DNA of 64,000 bases from Drosophila miranda (Eukaryota; Arthropoda; Insecta; Diptera; Drosophilidae): contig NC_046675.1 of NCBI RefSeq assembly GCF_003369915.1, positions 12,710,001-12,774,000 on the forward strand, in the 5' to 3' direction. Positions within the stretch are counted from its first letter, which is position 1, and each line of letters opens with the position of its first letter. The notes beneath the pieces were generated by a model, which had not been told where the DNA came from, searched no databases, and was given only the letters and a program-made list of their open reading frames with translations. Below, in pieces: positions 45,801 through 57,467 of the stretch. The translations under genes were made by a program, and so were the position numbers.

Positions 45801-47124
45801 CAGCTGCTCATCTGGAGCTTCTGCGGCGGACAGGGGACTTTATGGCTATCGCTCTGGTAGCATCTGCAAGAGCATAACATTAACGACCCCGCCAGATATT
45901 TTGCCATGGGATTAGTGGGCCAGTGGTTGTATGGTCAACAGATGTGTGCGCATAAATATATCCCATGAAACATTCAAATGAATATTCATCCTCTTTCCAC
46001 ACTCGTTTTATGGGTTTCTTTCTTCGAAAGGAAACAACTCTCGTGTAAACAAGCGACAAATGGCAACGAGAGTTGAGGGGAAATTGCTTTCGTTGATGTA
46101 ATAACAAGATCTGAGATGGGAAGCCGAAGCCGAAGCCGGAGCCCTACCTAACCCTTCCTTGAGACAGCCATATGTACAGCTTCAGCTTCCTCCCCTTTTC
46201 TCTTTTCTTCTCGGAATAGCATTTCGAACAGTTCATTGACCCACTGGGAGGCAAATAAAAATGCCAAATCAACACATGATGGATATAAAAATCAAATCAA
46301 ATCAAATCATAGAATGGAACCACAAAACGAGAGACAACATTTCACTAAATCACATCTGAATCTGGCACTTAAACGCGATTTATGTATAAACTCCATTTCG
46401 GTTTCCTCCCACGGATTTTTCTGGGAATAACGATCTAGAAAAAGGGTCACGGACACCTACGACTGTTCAGGTACGGCATCGGCTTCCGGATGGTGGCCGT
46501 GCGCATGCGCGTCGTTCCATAGATCCCCTGTTGGGCATTCCGCGTGATGTCCGCCAGCACAGACATTGAGTCGTCGCCGCTTAGCGTCCGCTCCAGGTCC
46601 GAGTCCAGCGTGGCCTTGGGGGCTGTCTTCGCCTGCTCCGGCTGACAATAGCTCTCGGGTATTTGGAGCAGCTTGCAGGCCTTTCGCGGCAGCGTCACGC
46701 CCACGGGCAGCGTGGACATCAGCTGCTCGATGCCCAGTTCCTCCTGATCGGCGGCCAGCTCGGAGCCGGGCTGCCGCTTGAGAGGCACAAACTCGTTCTT
46801 GCCCTTCACTTTGGTGGTGACCACGGCCACGGCACCGATTTCACTCCACAAGCGCAGTGCCTTCGCCGCCTTGCTCTTGTCCAGCGCTGTCCGTGTGCGA
46901 TTGCGCGAATGCAGATGGGCGCGAAGCTTGAAGGGCGACTGCAGCGGCAGGGCGGGACTGTGCAGCTTGCTCTTGAGGCGCCGCAGGGAGGATCGCACCG
47001 AATGCGAGCGGCGCAAAGCGGGTAGCGAGTCCCCGTCTTCATTATCCTTTTGCGGGGTCGGTATCAGTGCCGCCTGCTGATCCTTCAGCTTCGAATACAT
47101 GCCCAACGCTTTGCGACGCTCCAT
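40360..47124 (-). CDS. wake: wide awake (wake), ankyrin-FN3-RA protein, short N-terminus
   Basis: Clock-output protein that promotes sleep onset, reported to act on the GABA-A receptor Rdl in clock neurons; ANKFN1 is the mammalian relative. Ten coding exons: 46457-47124, 45571-45863, 44366-44914, 44173-44251, 44008-44111, 43804-43941, 43513-43737, 43153-43359, 42876-43086 and 40360-42814. All are GT-AG and phase-consistent, giving 1642 residues. The order is: basic N-terminus (MERRKALGMYSKLKD), ankyrin repeats (about 500-565; LFSAVEHGHLDKA, GLSALDLAVLSNN), FN3 region (about 611-750; PPDAPASVVVDV, GLTQGRRYFLRAS), a long conserved middle (about 755-1120), a Gln/Ser-rich linker, and a Ras-association domain near the C-terminus (about 1522-1615; SLKLHVTPKTTAREVI). 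Stop TGA at 40360. Longer isoforms probably use exons at 57-63 kb. Confidence 0.85.
41290..41350. repeat. CAG/CTG tract coding polyglutamine in wake
   Basis: In frame in wake exon 10; reads QQQQQQQQSQMQQQQQQ on the minus strand. Likely length-variable between strains. Confidence 0.9.
42876..43086 (-). CDS. wake: wake exon 9
   Basis: Acceptor TTCTTGATAG, donor AGAAG|GTACAT. It encodes WRDLDNREDRFVGRHRILDN and a Lys-rich stretch (NPKKKTTIKQLFSVASKF). Confidence 0.86.
43153..43359 (-). CDS. wake: wake exon 8 (FN3 second half)
   Basis: Acceptor TCTGGCACAG, donor TCGA|GTGAGT. It encodes VQWSTRADFNNVVG to RRYFLRASCGNVKGWG, the C-terminal strands of the FN3 fold. Confidence 0.86.
43513..43737 (-). 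CDS. wake: wake exon 7 (FN3 first half)
   Basis: Acceptor TTTCCCCAG, donor AAAG|GTACGC. It encodes IWERRVKGLRRLLLGWDQAR and PPDAPASVVVDVTGDNSIS. Confidence 0.86.
43804..43941 (-). CDS. wake: wake exon 6
   Basis: Acceptor CGTTTGCAG, donor AATTG|GTGAGT. It encodes SAENIGSKLNGLLQDAESRI, the linker from ankyrin to FN3. Confidence 0.85.
44008..44111 (-). CDS. wake: wake exon 5 (ankyrin repeat)
   Basis: Acceptor CCTTCACAG, donor GCAGT|GTAAGT. It encodes GLSALDLAVLSNNRSMTKM, the second ankyrin unit. Confidence 0.86.
44173..44251 (-). CDS. wake: wake exon 4 (ankyrin repeat)
   Basis: Acceptor TATTTGTAG, donor AATAG|GTAACA. It encodes ALFSAVEHGHLDKARTILE, a clear ankyrin helix pair. Confidence 0.85.
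44366..44914 (-). CDS. wake: wake exon 3
   Basis: Acceptor CCCCGATAG, donor CATG|GTAGGC. It encodes a QSQSQS run and a charged linker, ending with the start of the ankyrin region (QFEKLTQSNLHLH). Confidence 0.8.
45571..45863 (-). CDS. wake: wake exon 2
   Basis: Acceptor GCTCTTGCAG, donor GATG|GTAAGA. It encodes CYQSDSHKVPCPPQKL, then an Ala/Pro-rich stretch and RRRHSHYAFD. It enters with two bases and leaves with one. Confidence 0.72.
46457..47124 (-). CDS. wake: wake exon 1 (short-isoform start)
   Basis: ATG at 47124. It is Arg/Lys/Ser-rich and ends PYLNSR at CGTAG|GTGTCC with two bases carried over; without splicing it stops after four codons. An alternative first coding exon is likely upstream. 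Confidence 0.78.
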
Positions 47125-49365
47125 TGATCACTTTAACCGGTTTTCGTTGCGTTTCCTTTTATTCGATTCTATCATAAATACGTTTTTTAGTCCACGAATA
47201 TATTACATTTGACACGTTTTCAGTTTATTTCCATTTCTTTTCCCGTTTTCGATGTTTTGTTTTTGGTTTTATGGCAGGATTTTCCGATGTGCGCGTCGCG
47301 TGTTTCAAAAATCGAATGTGAAAAGTTCTCTTGTGGGAGAACAGCATCGGAACGAACGTGATTTCGTTCTCTCTCTCTCTCTCTCTAGGTTTGAAATCCT
47401 CTCTTTACATATGAGAGGTGCGATAGTGGTGGCAATTTAGCTGTTTTCAAGCCAGAAAGGGCTCTCAAAGCAGAGCCCTAGAAAAGGGTATACAAATGTA
47501 TTATTTTACTGTCATTAAATTCCTTAGTCTCACTAAAAAGTTTAAAGAGTGATAAATAAAATTAATTCTATGAAAATTCATACTCCTCCCTTGGAAAATC
47601 TCTGTGATAAATTCTACTTTTTCTAGCTATGATTCCGCTATGCTTGCCAGCACTGATGAGAGCCTGGGTTGCTTAGGTAGGCTGCTGCTTACTCTCCCTC
47701 TCGCAGAGGCCTATCTCTCACTGCCGCTCTCTCTCTCTGCTTGCTCTACCTACCCCTTATATTTGGTACAGGAAATATCACTCGTTTGATCCCTGTTTAC
47801 TGCGCTTTTGTTCATACATTTGTACATACGTATGTATGTATGTGTGTTTCTATGTCTGTACCTGCATACGAATTATTTTAAGTAGCAGCCGCGGTTTCAA
47901 AGTAAAAATCCACTTCGAGGATGCCCTATCACGTGTCTGTGGGATAAGGATGTGTGGGTGTCGTAAAATCAATTATCGGGCGACATTTCGAGCATCGTAA
48001 ACCTTAACAAATTATTTCCAGACCCCTAGAGGATTGTTTGCTGATGATGCCGTCGAGGACGACTCGTCCCGCACTGATTTATCGACGCCTGTCTGTTGGC
48101 ATTTGGGAGGTGTCACCGTCGCATCCCCCAGGCAATGAAGACGAATGGAAGAAATTAAATTTTGTGTCGCGGCTGTCGTCGGGTATCACAGGGGCTGATT
48201 AGCCCCCACAAAGGGCCCCCCGCACCCGAAGTCAGAGTCAGAAAAATTGAAAACTAATTGGAGTCTTGAAAGGTAAATTCGATGTGCCCTCGATCAAACA
48301 TGAGACCGGTTTTATTTTACATTTTCGTGTGTGTTTTTGTCACTAATTTTAGACATTGTCTCATATGAATGAAATGAAACGAATAAATGTCGCACGCCTG
48401 TTTGTGCTTGAAATCACTTTGATCACCGGCGAAAACGATTTCAAATACTGGGAACTAGTCTCTGTGGCGGAAACCATCTATTATTATCCCCATACACTTG
48501 GTCAAGGTCAGGCCCAGGGGCCGTAAACACAGTGACTCAGGCCCAGTCTCAGTCTCAGTCTCTCTGGGCTGACTGGCAAGCAGGCAGACCCGCAATTGAT
48601 TCACCAAAGTGAATCTGGTTGGGTCTCGAGGTGGGTCTCGGGTTGGGTCTCCTCGGGTTCTCAGATAAGTATCATAGGAGCCCTGTTACATATGCAAATA
48701 TCCGTGATTCTACGAGTAATACGAACATGGTTGATAGCTGACTCAAGCCTATCTTTGTTTGTTATAAAAATAAATCCTGAATAAGTACTAGATTTCCATC
48801 AAATCTAACGACTTAGATTGGTTTCTGGATCGTCTGACTAATTTATCGGGTCTTGAAGAAGTAAGGAATAGCCAAAATTAAGCTTGTAATAAACTAGATA
48901 TAAAAGTGAGCTGTCACTCAATATTAGCCATTATTTGATCCCCGACACAAATCAGAATCACGTCCCTCCATATCACTGTGTGATATTTGAAAAGCCTTTG
49001 TTAAAAAATGATTAACACACACCAATGTTCCGGCACCACTGGCAATGCCCTGCGGCACGTACCGGGATCAATCCTAAGCCGTTTTGCTAATACTATCAGG
49101 TTCCAGGGCGACCGACCCACCATTCCCCCCGTGGATCAACTTAAACTGTCAATTGAGGGCGTGCAATAAATAAAATTTGCTGACCCATAAACTTGAAAAA
49201 AAGGGAGAGGAGAGAGGAGTGGTCGTGGGTCGGGCCCAGGGCACTCGGTTTGCAATTGCAGGATAATAAAATTTATGAAGCTACGCAGGACAAAATTGCC
49301 CAACATAAATCACAGCAAAGGCTCTCGACGACAGCCCACGATTGTAGAAAGGGAGATTGTGGGGT

Positions 49366-49402
49366 AAGGACAGGACAGGACAGGACAGGACAGGATAGGA
49401 TA
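49366..49402. repeat. (CAGGA)n tandem run
   Basis: Seven imperfect copies of a pentamer. Confidence 0.88.
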
Positions 49403-50630
49403 GAGGTCATCCATTGGACCAACAAGCCGCAATCCACAAACCCGCACGGCCAGCAGACCACATCCATATCCTCCCTTCAGCAGACAAAACAACATAATCC
49501 ACTTAATAGAGCCGACAACAGACTCGACTCCCAATAATGGTGGCTGTAGCCCGATCCCAGGCTCCCACTAGTCCCTCCCCCCTTGCCCTAAGAAGTAATT
49601 TATTCCGATTTCATCTTGCATTCGACGCTGTCATAATTGTCAGATCTACCACACATTAAGCAAAGTTACGAGCAGCAGACAGCGGCAGAAAAGAAGGCAT
49701 TTTTGACTTAATTTAAATAAATTTGTCGCTTCCTCAATAAAAGCTCCAAGCAGGCGGGGAAGCCAAAGAGAACGAGCTCTGTTGTGTGTCTGGAGTCCGC
49801 ACTTGGGGACGAGCGCCAGAAAGCGCAAAAAATAACATACTTTACATGTCTCTGATTTCGAGTACAAATCGCATTATGAGTGAGAGAGAATGCCACAGGC
49901 AGAGGCAGTGGCAGAGGCAGCCAAGCGGAGTTCAGGCGGAAATGCTAATTGAATTTAAGTAACCAGAACCCCAAACGCATTATTACTGCCCCCAGAGGGA
50001 CAGGGAGAGTAGAGCGAGGAGACAGAGATAGGAGCCAACTTGACCTTTGTCTCTGCAATCAGCAAAAGCATTTAATTCTATTGGTTTACTGTGCCAAATC
50101 ACAGAACTAATGTATTCATATTAATCAGATATGCAAATTGGGGACCCTCGTCGCTATCGCCATCGCCAAATGAAAATGTTGCAAGAAAAGACACAAAAAA
50201 AAAAAGATGAAAGAAAAGGCAGCAAACTAGCAGATACCCTGGCAGATTAAAGTCGTTCCTCTGGGTGGTATACAGTCATCGGATTAGATCCTACAGCAGA
50301 GCAGCTTCTAGTCTAAAATACCCTCTTTAAAGGGTACGCACACAAACACACACTCTCCAAAGAGTGAACAGAGTGACAAAAAAGGCGGAATGGAAAAAGT
50401 CAAAGCCAAAATGGCAATAAACGTTTTGACCGGGTCACTTGGACTTGCCCACTTCCTGGCCTGGATCTTCCGCCTCCTGCCTATACCCCCCGCCTGGCGC
50501 ACTCCTCCACTCCTCGTTTGGAGGCCAACACAAACCAATAAGCCAGCATTTAAAATTATGTAAATCCAGCGCGATTTGCACAAAGTTTTTGCCGTTGTTG
50601 GTCCGATTTGTGTGCTACTTTTTTCTCTTG

Positions 50631-50697
50631 GCTGTTGGGCTGTTGGCTCTTCGGCTGTTGGCTGTTGGGCTGTTGGCTCTTCGGCTGTGAGTGGGGT
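50631..50697. repeat. 30-bp tandem duplication
   Basis: Units at 50631 and 50661, both GCTGTTGGGCTGTTGGCTCT; made of smaller CTGTTGG words. Confidence 0.85.
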
Positions 50698-53600
50698 CAA
50701 GGCGCAAATCTGTCGTGCATAAAGGGATCTCTGGGTTATTCCATTTTTTGCGCTGGCTCTCAAATTGAAAAGTTTATGTGCAAAATAGGGGCAGAGTCCG
50801 GTCCGGCAGAAGACGACGACGGTGGCGGTGGCACTACTATTAACATGGCTAAATACGCCCTGGGATAAAAAGTTGTTGAGCAAAACAACGAAACAAAACA
50901 TTCCCTTACAGGGGAGCCACCTTTTTTTATGACTCCTAATTGAAGCAAAGTGGATGCCATTTTGTTAAGAATTAATAAAAGATTTAAGGAGCAGATCCTT
51001 GGGTGTCCGTTCATGAAAGTTTTCAGATTTCCTATCTTCTGGCCAAGGGACTAAACTTGAACTTGGAACTTGAATATATGTACGGATTCCAATATTTCGA
51101 AAGACAAAAGTCTTTGAATATAACTTTCCAGACTATGGATATCTATGGGCCTTTGATTCCCAGAATTCATCCGCTTCCTACAGTTTGTCTAGGGTACATT
51201 GATGCATAAGCCCCAATGCTTCAGCGACACATTTAGGTCAGGCCGTCACACACAGATGCGTGTGTGTGTGACCTTTGGGGGGCATTAAGTTCAAAAGTCG
51301 TACAAGCTTGTGCCCCACAACGCATTTGACATATGTGCGTACGCACACTCGACCATTCCAGAGGCCATTCATTTGCATGTTTGTGCTGTGGGATGTCCGC
51401 TTGGGGTCTTGGCTCGGCTCTGCTTGGATCGGATCGGCTCGAATCGGGTGTGTGTGGGCTCTACGTGCTCATTGCGCTGTTCTTGGGGCAGGGCGCAACG
51501 TGACAAACGTGAAAGTTCAATTCGGAATAGCGACCCAAGATAGACACGAAAGAATCACAGCTATAATGGCTGGAAACAGCCGCAGCGACAACGACAACGA
51601 CAACGGCATACAACATTTCATTTATATTGTTTGATATAAAAGTCTTTTGATTGATTTCAGTCGCTTATCTGCTTTGTAAAGCGATTTCTTTGCCAGCAGC
51701 AGCAGCCTTAGACGGCTCACACAATGGCTTCGCCCAATGAGGTAACTGGAGACGAGGCTGGCGCTGAGGCAAGATTTGTAGCATCCCGAAATTGCCATGA
51801 ATTTCGTCCCCAAAAATCGATGGTAATTTGAGAAAATCCAGCACCTCTAAAGAGTTGCTCCCATTACCGCTACAGATTCAGAGACAGACGAGAAAATTAA
51901 CATTTCTTGGAAATCTGTTCCGTTGTTCCGCCTAATGAAAGTGGAAGCTGGTTCAGATCCGGTGCTAATGAAGCCCTATTTGCCTTATTTCATATTCCAA
52001 GGAAAGTTGTCAAAAGTAAATTCTAAAGTTCTTCTTACTCCATAATTATCGGGCACCGTTAAGGACCTTATACTGGTCCGAAACTGAATAAACTGAGACT
52101 ATGGGTTTGGGAAAAGATACAGACAAAGACTGCCTTTTGTTTTGCGAAAAAACGCTGCTATTATTCAAATTTCGTTCGGGAATAAGTCACGCTATTCCCT
52201 CGTTTTGCAAAAGACAAACAAACAATGTCCGCCCCAATCTCACACATTGCGAGTATTCGGGAACACACCTCACACATTGGCTCATGCTCATGTGTGTACT
52301 CTGTACATGCGATATCTGACAGGGGACCGGGGTCTAAAGCTATCTACAGACATTATACAATACATCGACGACAAATGATATGGTTCCGACTAACTACTCG
52401 TTTCAGAGGTTTCCCCCATAGTTTTTGCTGCTGGTGTTTATTTATTCGATAAGAGCTGACTTCTTCCAAAGCCACCTCCAGAACCCGCCAGGTTCGATAA
52501 CAGAAGGGGGTTGGGGCCGGAGCTGGAGCTGGAGCCAAAGTAAACAAACTTAAAGTATTGTTAAAAACTTTCAGGCAATGTGCCACAACAAATTTCGTGA
52601 TGAATTCTTTTTTAATCAAACATTTAAAACTTTTTAATAAGTGCACAACTCGAAATAAAATGGAATAGCAAAAACGCAAGCGCAAACTTTGGCCTCCGGT
52701 GCTCTTAAGTGCCCGCTCAGGCGGTTACCACCACCAGCGCCAGGTTCGCTCCTTCACTTTCTCCTTTAGACCACACTCTCCACTCCTGCCTGACCTGACA
52801 GCTAGACCCACTTTCCATCCATCGCTAAACTGGAAAGAACTTATTTTTCCTTGCTGAAAATCGAGAAAACTTAGTTTTATTCCATTTTTATTATTCTCAA
52901 GTAAAGGAAAAGCTACAAAAAATAACAAGAAATTAGAGGTTTGCCGAGTATTCCGACTACGTTGTACCCTATAGAAGGATTTACTAGGAGATTATCTAAA
53001 TAAAAACCCGTTTAATCTATCAAAATACCATTAAAATAAGTGCCAAAGAGAGAAATACTTGAATACAAAATGTTAGTACCCTATTCTGACTGGATAGAAC
53101 AGTCTTCGGTGGTGGAACAGTAACTGGAATGCGATCAGAGTCCTTGTTTTCAAACAGATCCCCACAAAACCTATACACACCAATACCAAGAATTACAGGG
53201 TATCTAAAGAGAATCGTATATCCGACGTGACTTGTGCCGTGCGGGGGAGAAGAACGTAACGGTTTGTTTTGGCAAACGAACCGAAAGCGAAACAACGGTC
53301 AAAACAACCAATGAAATATTAATGGCCAACGCGAACTTCGGCTCCAATTGGAGCCAGGCGGCATGCGGGTGGGGGGCTGATAGCGTGCTGTCAATTGCAG
53401 GCTAGTTGTAAAGAAAACCAAATGTTAGATCTCACGAATGGGAGGGGGGGAATGTGCAAAAATACCTCATGGGCCAGGGGGAGACGGGGAAGATGCTACA
53501 TGATGTTTGAATGCCTTTTGAAACGCCGACAACTTTGACTTTCTTGCGGTGTGAATAAACTTTGGCAAACGAACGACAAGACACAAAAGCCCCCCTCCAA

Positions 53601-53837
53601 CAATGTTGCAATAGTTCAAGTTTTTCCATGCCGTTGCATATTTTTCCACAATAAAGTAAGAGGCTGCAGCCGCTGTGTGCGCCGATGTATGTTTGTGTGT
53701 GTGCATGTGAGTATGTATGCGTGTGCTTACCTGTTCATGGTGGCGGGCGGGGGGGTTGAGTGCATGTATTTAAAATTGCAGCATAAACAACTTTAATGAA
53801 AACGTCGACGGCTACGCTGACGCCGATTGCACGGAGA

Positions 53838-53970
53838 TCAGTCAGCTTGCAAGAGAGCTTTTTTACAGTTGCAGGCAGAGGCTTTCACGTATCGTGCGAA
53901 CGAGACACAAAGACACTAGCAGTGTAATTATCTGGCTGAAGCTTCGGGCTGGAGACAGTTTGACAGACAC
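53838..53970 (+). promoter_or_regulatory. Candidate Inr+DPE promoter and first exon
   Basis: TCAGTC at 53838-53843 fits the initiator, and AGTTG sits at +28 to +32 from its A, exactly fitting the RGWYV downstream promoter element. The sequence then runs open of splice sites to CACAC|GTGAGT at 53970/53971, so a 131-nt non-coding first exon is possible. It would be transcribed opposite to wake. Confidence 0.4.
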
Positions 53971-54295
53971 GTGAGTAAATTGCTTGGAGGGAGCGGAAGC
54001 CTGACCCCTCTCTCACTCCGTCTCTCTCTTTATTCCTCTTGCAAAAGCAAAAGTTCACTTTCGCTGCCCTCGCCTTGTGCTGGTAGTTGTAGTTTTTTTA
54101 TTTTTATTTTTTTGTAATTGTAGTCGTATTGCTTGCAACTGTCGTTGTTATTGTGGCGGTGGACATGCAATCCAATTACTACTGTAAATTGCAGCTCTTT
54201 TTGCTGGCACGTAATATTTAATTAACATTTGCAGCATACACAAAGATTTCTCTTTGCCCCGCGGCTGCTTGCTGTTTTAGACTGTTGCCTTAACG

Positions 54296-54823
54296 TTTCT
54301 TTTTTTTAAACGAAAGCGACGCCTTTTAGTTTTTTGACACTTCTTAGCCAGCAGCAGCTCTCCCTCTCTCTCTCTTTCCCACTCTCTGGCTCTCTCCTTT
54401 TGGCCACTATCCCGCTACGGCGGCGCAGGTAACACACACACAGCGCACGTCCGCTCTCTCTCCCACTCTCCTTCTCTCCCTCGATCACACGCACACTTGC
54501 GCCGCAGCAAACAGGTAGCAGGCACTCACACACATGCGCAAACGAGGTAAACGAAGCAGAAACGAAACGGCTGAGAGACGCGTTTTTTATTGTTTCATTT
54601 GCACAATTTTCACAAATTTACTCGTAAATTTGGTTTATTCCAACACACTTTTGCAGCCTTATAATACTCGAAGCACACACGTGATATTCTACCGCCTCTT
54701 CACTTTGATCCCGCCTGGAGAAGGGAGCGCTTTTCGGCCGATCAAATCGGGTTTCTTATTCGTCGTCTTCCGTTAACACGCGACGCCGACGCGCACTGCG
54801 CTCAAAAGTCGTTCTTCGACTGA
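54296..54823 (-). promoter_or_regulatory. Candidate minus-strand promoter with GA-rich downstream block
   Basis: On the minus strand, TCAGTC (54823-54818) forms an initiator; dense GAGAGA words (54355-54500) follow, typical of GAGA-factor promoters. It could start a wake transcript leading to the coding exon at 47124. No DPE at the right distance. Confidence 0.35.
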
Positions 54824-55039
54824 AAACGAAGTTGTTGCGCTTGCAGCCCCGGCGGTGGGGCACAAACAACCGCCGTCGCCGTCGTCGTCGTTGTCGTTGT
54901 AGTTGTCTGCGTCGGCGTCGGCCGTCAATGGTCAGCGCTTCACAGTTAGTCGCCGCCGCTCTCTGCGGCATTGCAAACCAACCTCTCATCTCATCCACTC
55001 TCTGCCTCTGCCTCCGCCTCTGACGCTGCTGGGGGCAGC

Positions 55040-56260
55040 GATAGCAAGTTCTCGTTCAAGTCGAGTTATTCCGACTATAAGATACCCGTTACTTGGAATA
55101 ATTGCTTGAGCAGCCAGCAGAAAACGATCCAATTGGAGTTTAATTGTTGCAAAGCCGCTCTCTGGGATAAATATGGGAATATTGTAAAGCAAAAATTATA
55201 GAGTTTTCACTCATTCTGAGTTTATAGCGGTTTTTGGTTAATAGTTCTTTAGGTTAGGTTAGGTTGAGGCGATTGAGCCCTGTCTGTCTGTCCGTCTGTC
55301 CGTCCGTCCGTCCGTCCGTCCGTCCGTTCGTCCGTCTGCCCGTCCCCTTCAGCGCCTAGTGCTCAAAGACTATAAGAGCTAGAGCAACGATGTTTTGGAT
55401 CCAGACTTCTGTAATATGTCACTGCTACAAAAATATTTCAAAACTTCGCCCCGTCCACTTCCGCCTCCACAAAGGACGAAAATCTGTGGCATCCACAATT
55501 TTAAAGATACGATAAAACCAAAAACGCAGAATCGTAGAGGATGGCTATATGTTCTAGAGTGTAAAATCTCAACCAGATCGTATAATTATTATAGCCAGAA
55601 TCAAGAAAACAATTTCATTCTTTCTCGCTCTGTCTCTCTCTAACACACAGGTTTCATGGTCGGTTTTGCCAATTGCAAAATATGAGTTCAAGGATCTCAG
55701 AACCTATAAGAGCCAGAGCAACCAAATTTGGTATCCACACTCCTAATATATCGGACCGAGACGAGTTTGTTTCAAAATTTCGCCACACCCCCTTCCACCC
55801 CCGCAAAGGATGAAAATCTGGGGATATTCACAAATCTCAGAGACTATTAAGGCTAGAGTAACCAAATTTGGTATCCGCACTCCTGTTAGATCTCACTATA
55901 AAACGTATATCTCAAAATTTCGCCCCACCCCCTTCCGCCCCCACAAAGGACGAAAATCTGTTGCATCCACAATATTGAGGATACGAGAAAACTAAGAACG
56001 CAGAATCATAGATTGCTGAATCTGGATCAGATCAGATCATTTTTATAGCCAAAAGGAACAAATCAATTTGCACTGGCTACGCAGCGCCCGACGTCACGCT
56101 CAGACTGATTTTCTGTCTCTCTCGCACGCACTCTTTATCGTGTCATGTAATATTAGCGGCGTCTGCCGGAGGAGAGCCATACTGACTAAGTATCGGGTAT
56201 AAATGTAGAGTTGCGGTGTTCGCAGCAACTCACAACGTTCCCCCTCGTTTCAGTTTGCAG
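55040..56260. mobile_element. Dispersed non-coding repeat with internal modules
   Basis: A TCCG microsatellite (55280-55346) is followed by at least three modules of about 120 bp that share CACAAAGGACGAAAATCTG and CCAAATTTGGTATCC, then a unique end with CGGCGTCTGCCGGAGGAGAG near 56159. It has no coding capacity. From memory, this kind of sequence is scattered through obscura-group genomes; whether it belongs to the DINE-1/SGM (Helitron-like) families I cannot tell. Confidence 0.6.
55280..55346. repeat. (GTCC)n/(GTCT)n microsatellite
   Basis: About sixteen tetramers at the left of the dispersed repeat. Confidence 0.9.
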
Positions 56261-57069
56261 AGTCTTAAATCGGACACAGAATGATATCATATGTACATAG
56301 TATATGGGAAGCATTGAAGTCTATTTTCTGTTATCGTAAGCATTAAAATGTATCCCCAGTCGCAGAGGAAGCTCTTATTTTATTAATCCATTCACATATG
56401 TACATCTATCTGTATGTACTCGTATTACAAACGTTTTTCCGCGGAAGTTGAGATTAAAAGAGTTTGTTGATCTTCTGGATTTGTGTTGATCGAAGCGTTT
56501 TATACCCAGCAAAGCTCTGTCACGAGTCAAAATTCTAGTTTAGTTCCCAGAAAAAGTTAGTTCTTAAGGTACTTAAAGTTTTTTAAGACTTGAGTCCTTT
56601 ACGTAGTAATCCTTTCAACAAACTGAACTTTCAGGCGCCTGAAACTTGTGAAATTTCCTTTCCGCTTGAGCTGGTGGAGAATGGTATAGTTAAACCTTGA
56701 AAATGGTACATAATGTTTCAATTTTTGTTTAGTTTAGCTGATTTATTCCGCTCGGAGTCCTGCTGGGAAATCGCTCAACTTCGAGCTCTGAGATTTGAGC
56801 CGTGAGCCACTGCCGAAAAGTGAGCTCTTTGTCCAAGTGGCAATCGATTTAATGCCGCTCCTTTCCGGGCAGCCCACCCGGTCCGCTCGAGTGCGCATTT
56901 GAATTTCAATCAGGTGGCTGCAGCGAAATAAATAAACCGCCGCACGGATCCGATGAGCCACTGATGACGAGGACCACTGCCACTTCCCTACCAATATGGC
57001 ACGCATTGCCCGTGCTGCATTTGTAACTAAGTAGGAATCCCATGCCCCTTTCCCTGTCACAGCACTCAC

Positions 57070-57467
57070 CGTTTATAATTCTGGTCAGCTTGGAGCGTCT
57101 GGTGGAGGATGGACTCAGCATGCTCTCCCGCCGGCTGCTGCTGGCACTGCTGCTCCCGTTTCCTGGATGGTGCTGGTGGTGGAGGTGGCCGCCACTCGAC
57201 CCCGTCGCGGAGCCAGCTCCAGAGCCGATGCCCAGGTCGCCGTAATTGACATTCAGCTGGGCCTGCGCCTGGGCGCCGAATGTGGTGCCGGAGGAGGATG
57301 TCGAGTAGAGACTGCTGGCCGAGGGCCGCTTGCTGAACGGCGAGGGGGAACCACCACCACCACCTGGCGCCGTGACGGCCAGCGAGGGGCGCGGCAGGTC
57401 ACTAAACACAATCTCGGCAAAGGAGTCGATGCTGGCCGAGCGCTGGAGTGCACTGCTGTCCTTGCGT
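57070..57467 (-). CDS. wake: Upstream coding exon, probable long-isoform wake exon
   Basis: Acceptor TTCTGTTTGCAG, donor AAACG|GTGAGT, 133 codons. It begins RKDSSALQRSASIDSFAEIV, then Gly/Ser/His-rich, ending STRRSKLTRIIN. It accepts two bases and leaves one. That entry fits the exon at 62579, and the exit fits wake exon 3 at 44914 (giving IIND NIQS) but not wake exon 2, so it would replace the short-isoform start. Assignment to wake is by strand and phase, not by recognised homology. Confidence 0.6.

Larger units (their letters stand above)
47125..57069. other. Wake upstream/intron region without coding sequence
   Basis: About 10 kb with no reading frame I can defend. Contents: a CAGGA run (49366-49402), a 30-bp duplication (50631-50697), two candidate core promoters (53840 plus, 54821 minus), a CT/GA-rich block (54355-54500), and a dispersed repeat (55040-56260). 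Reads as intron or promoter DNA of wake. Confidence 0.55.
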
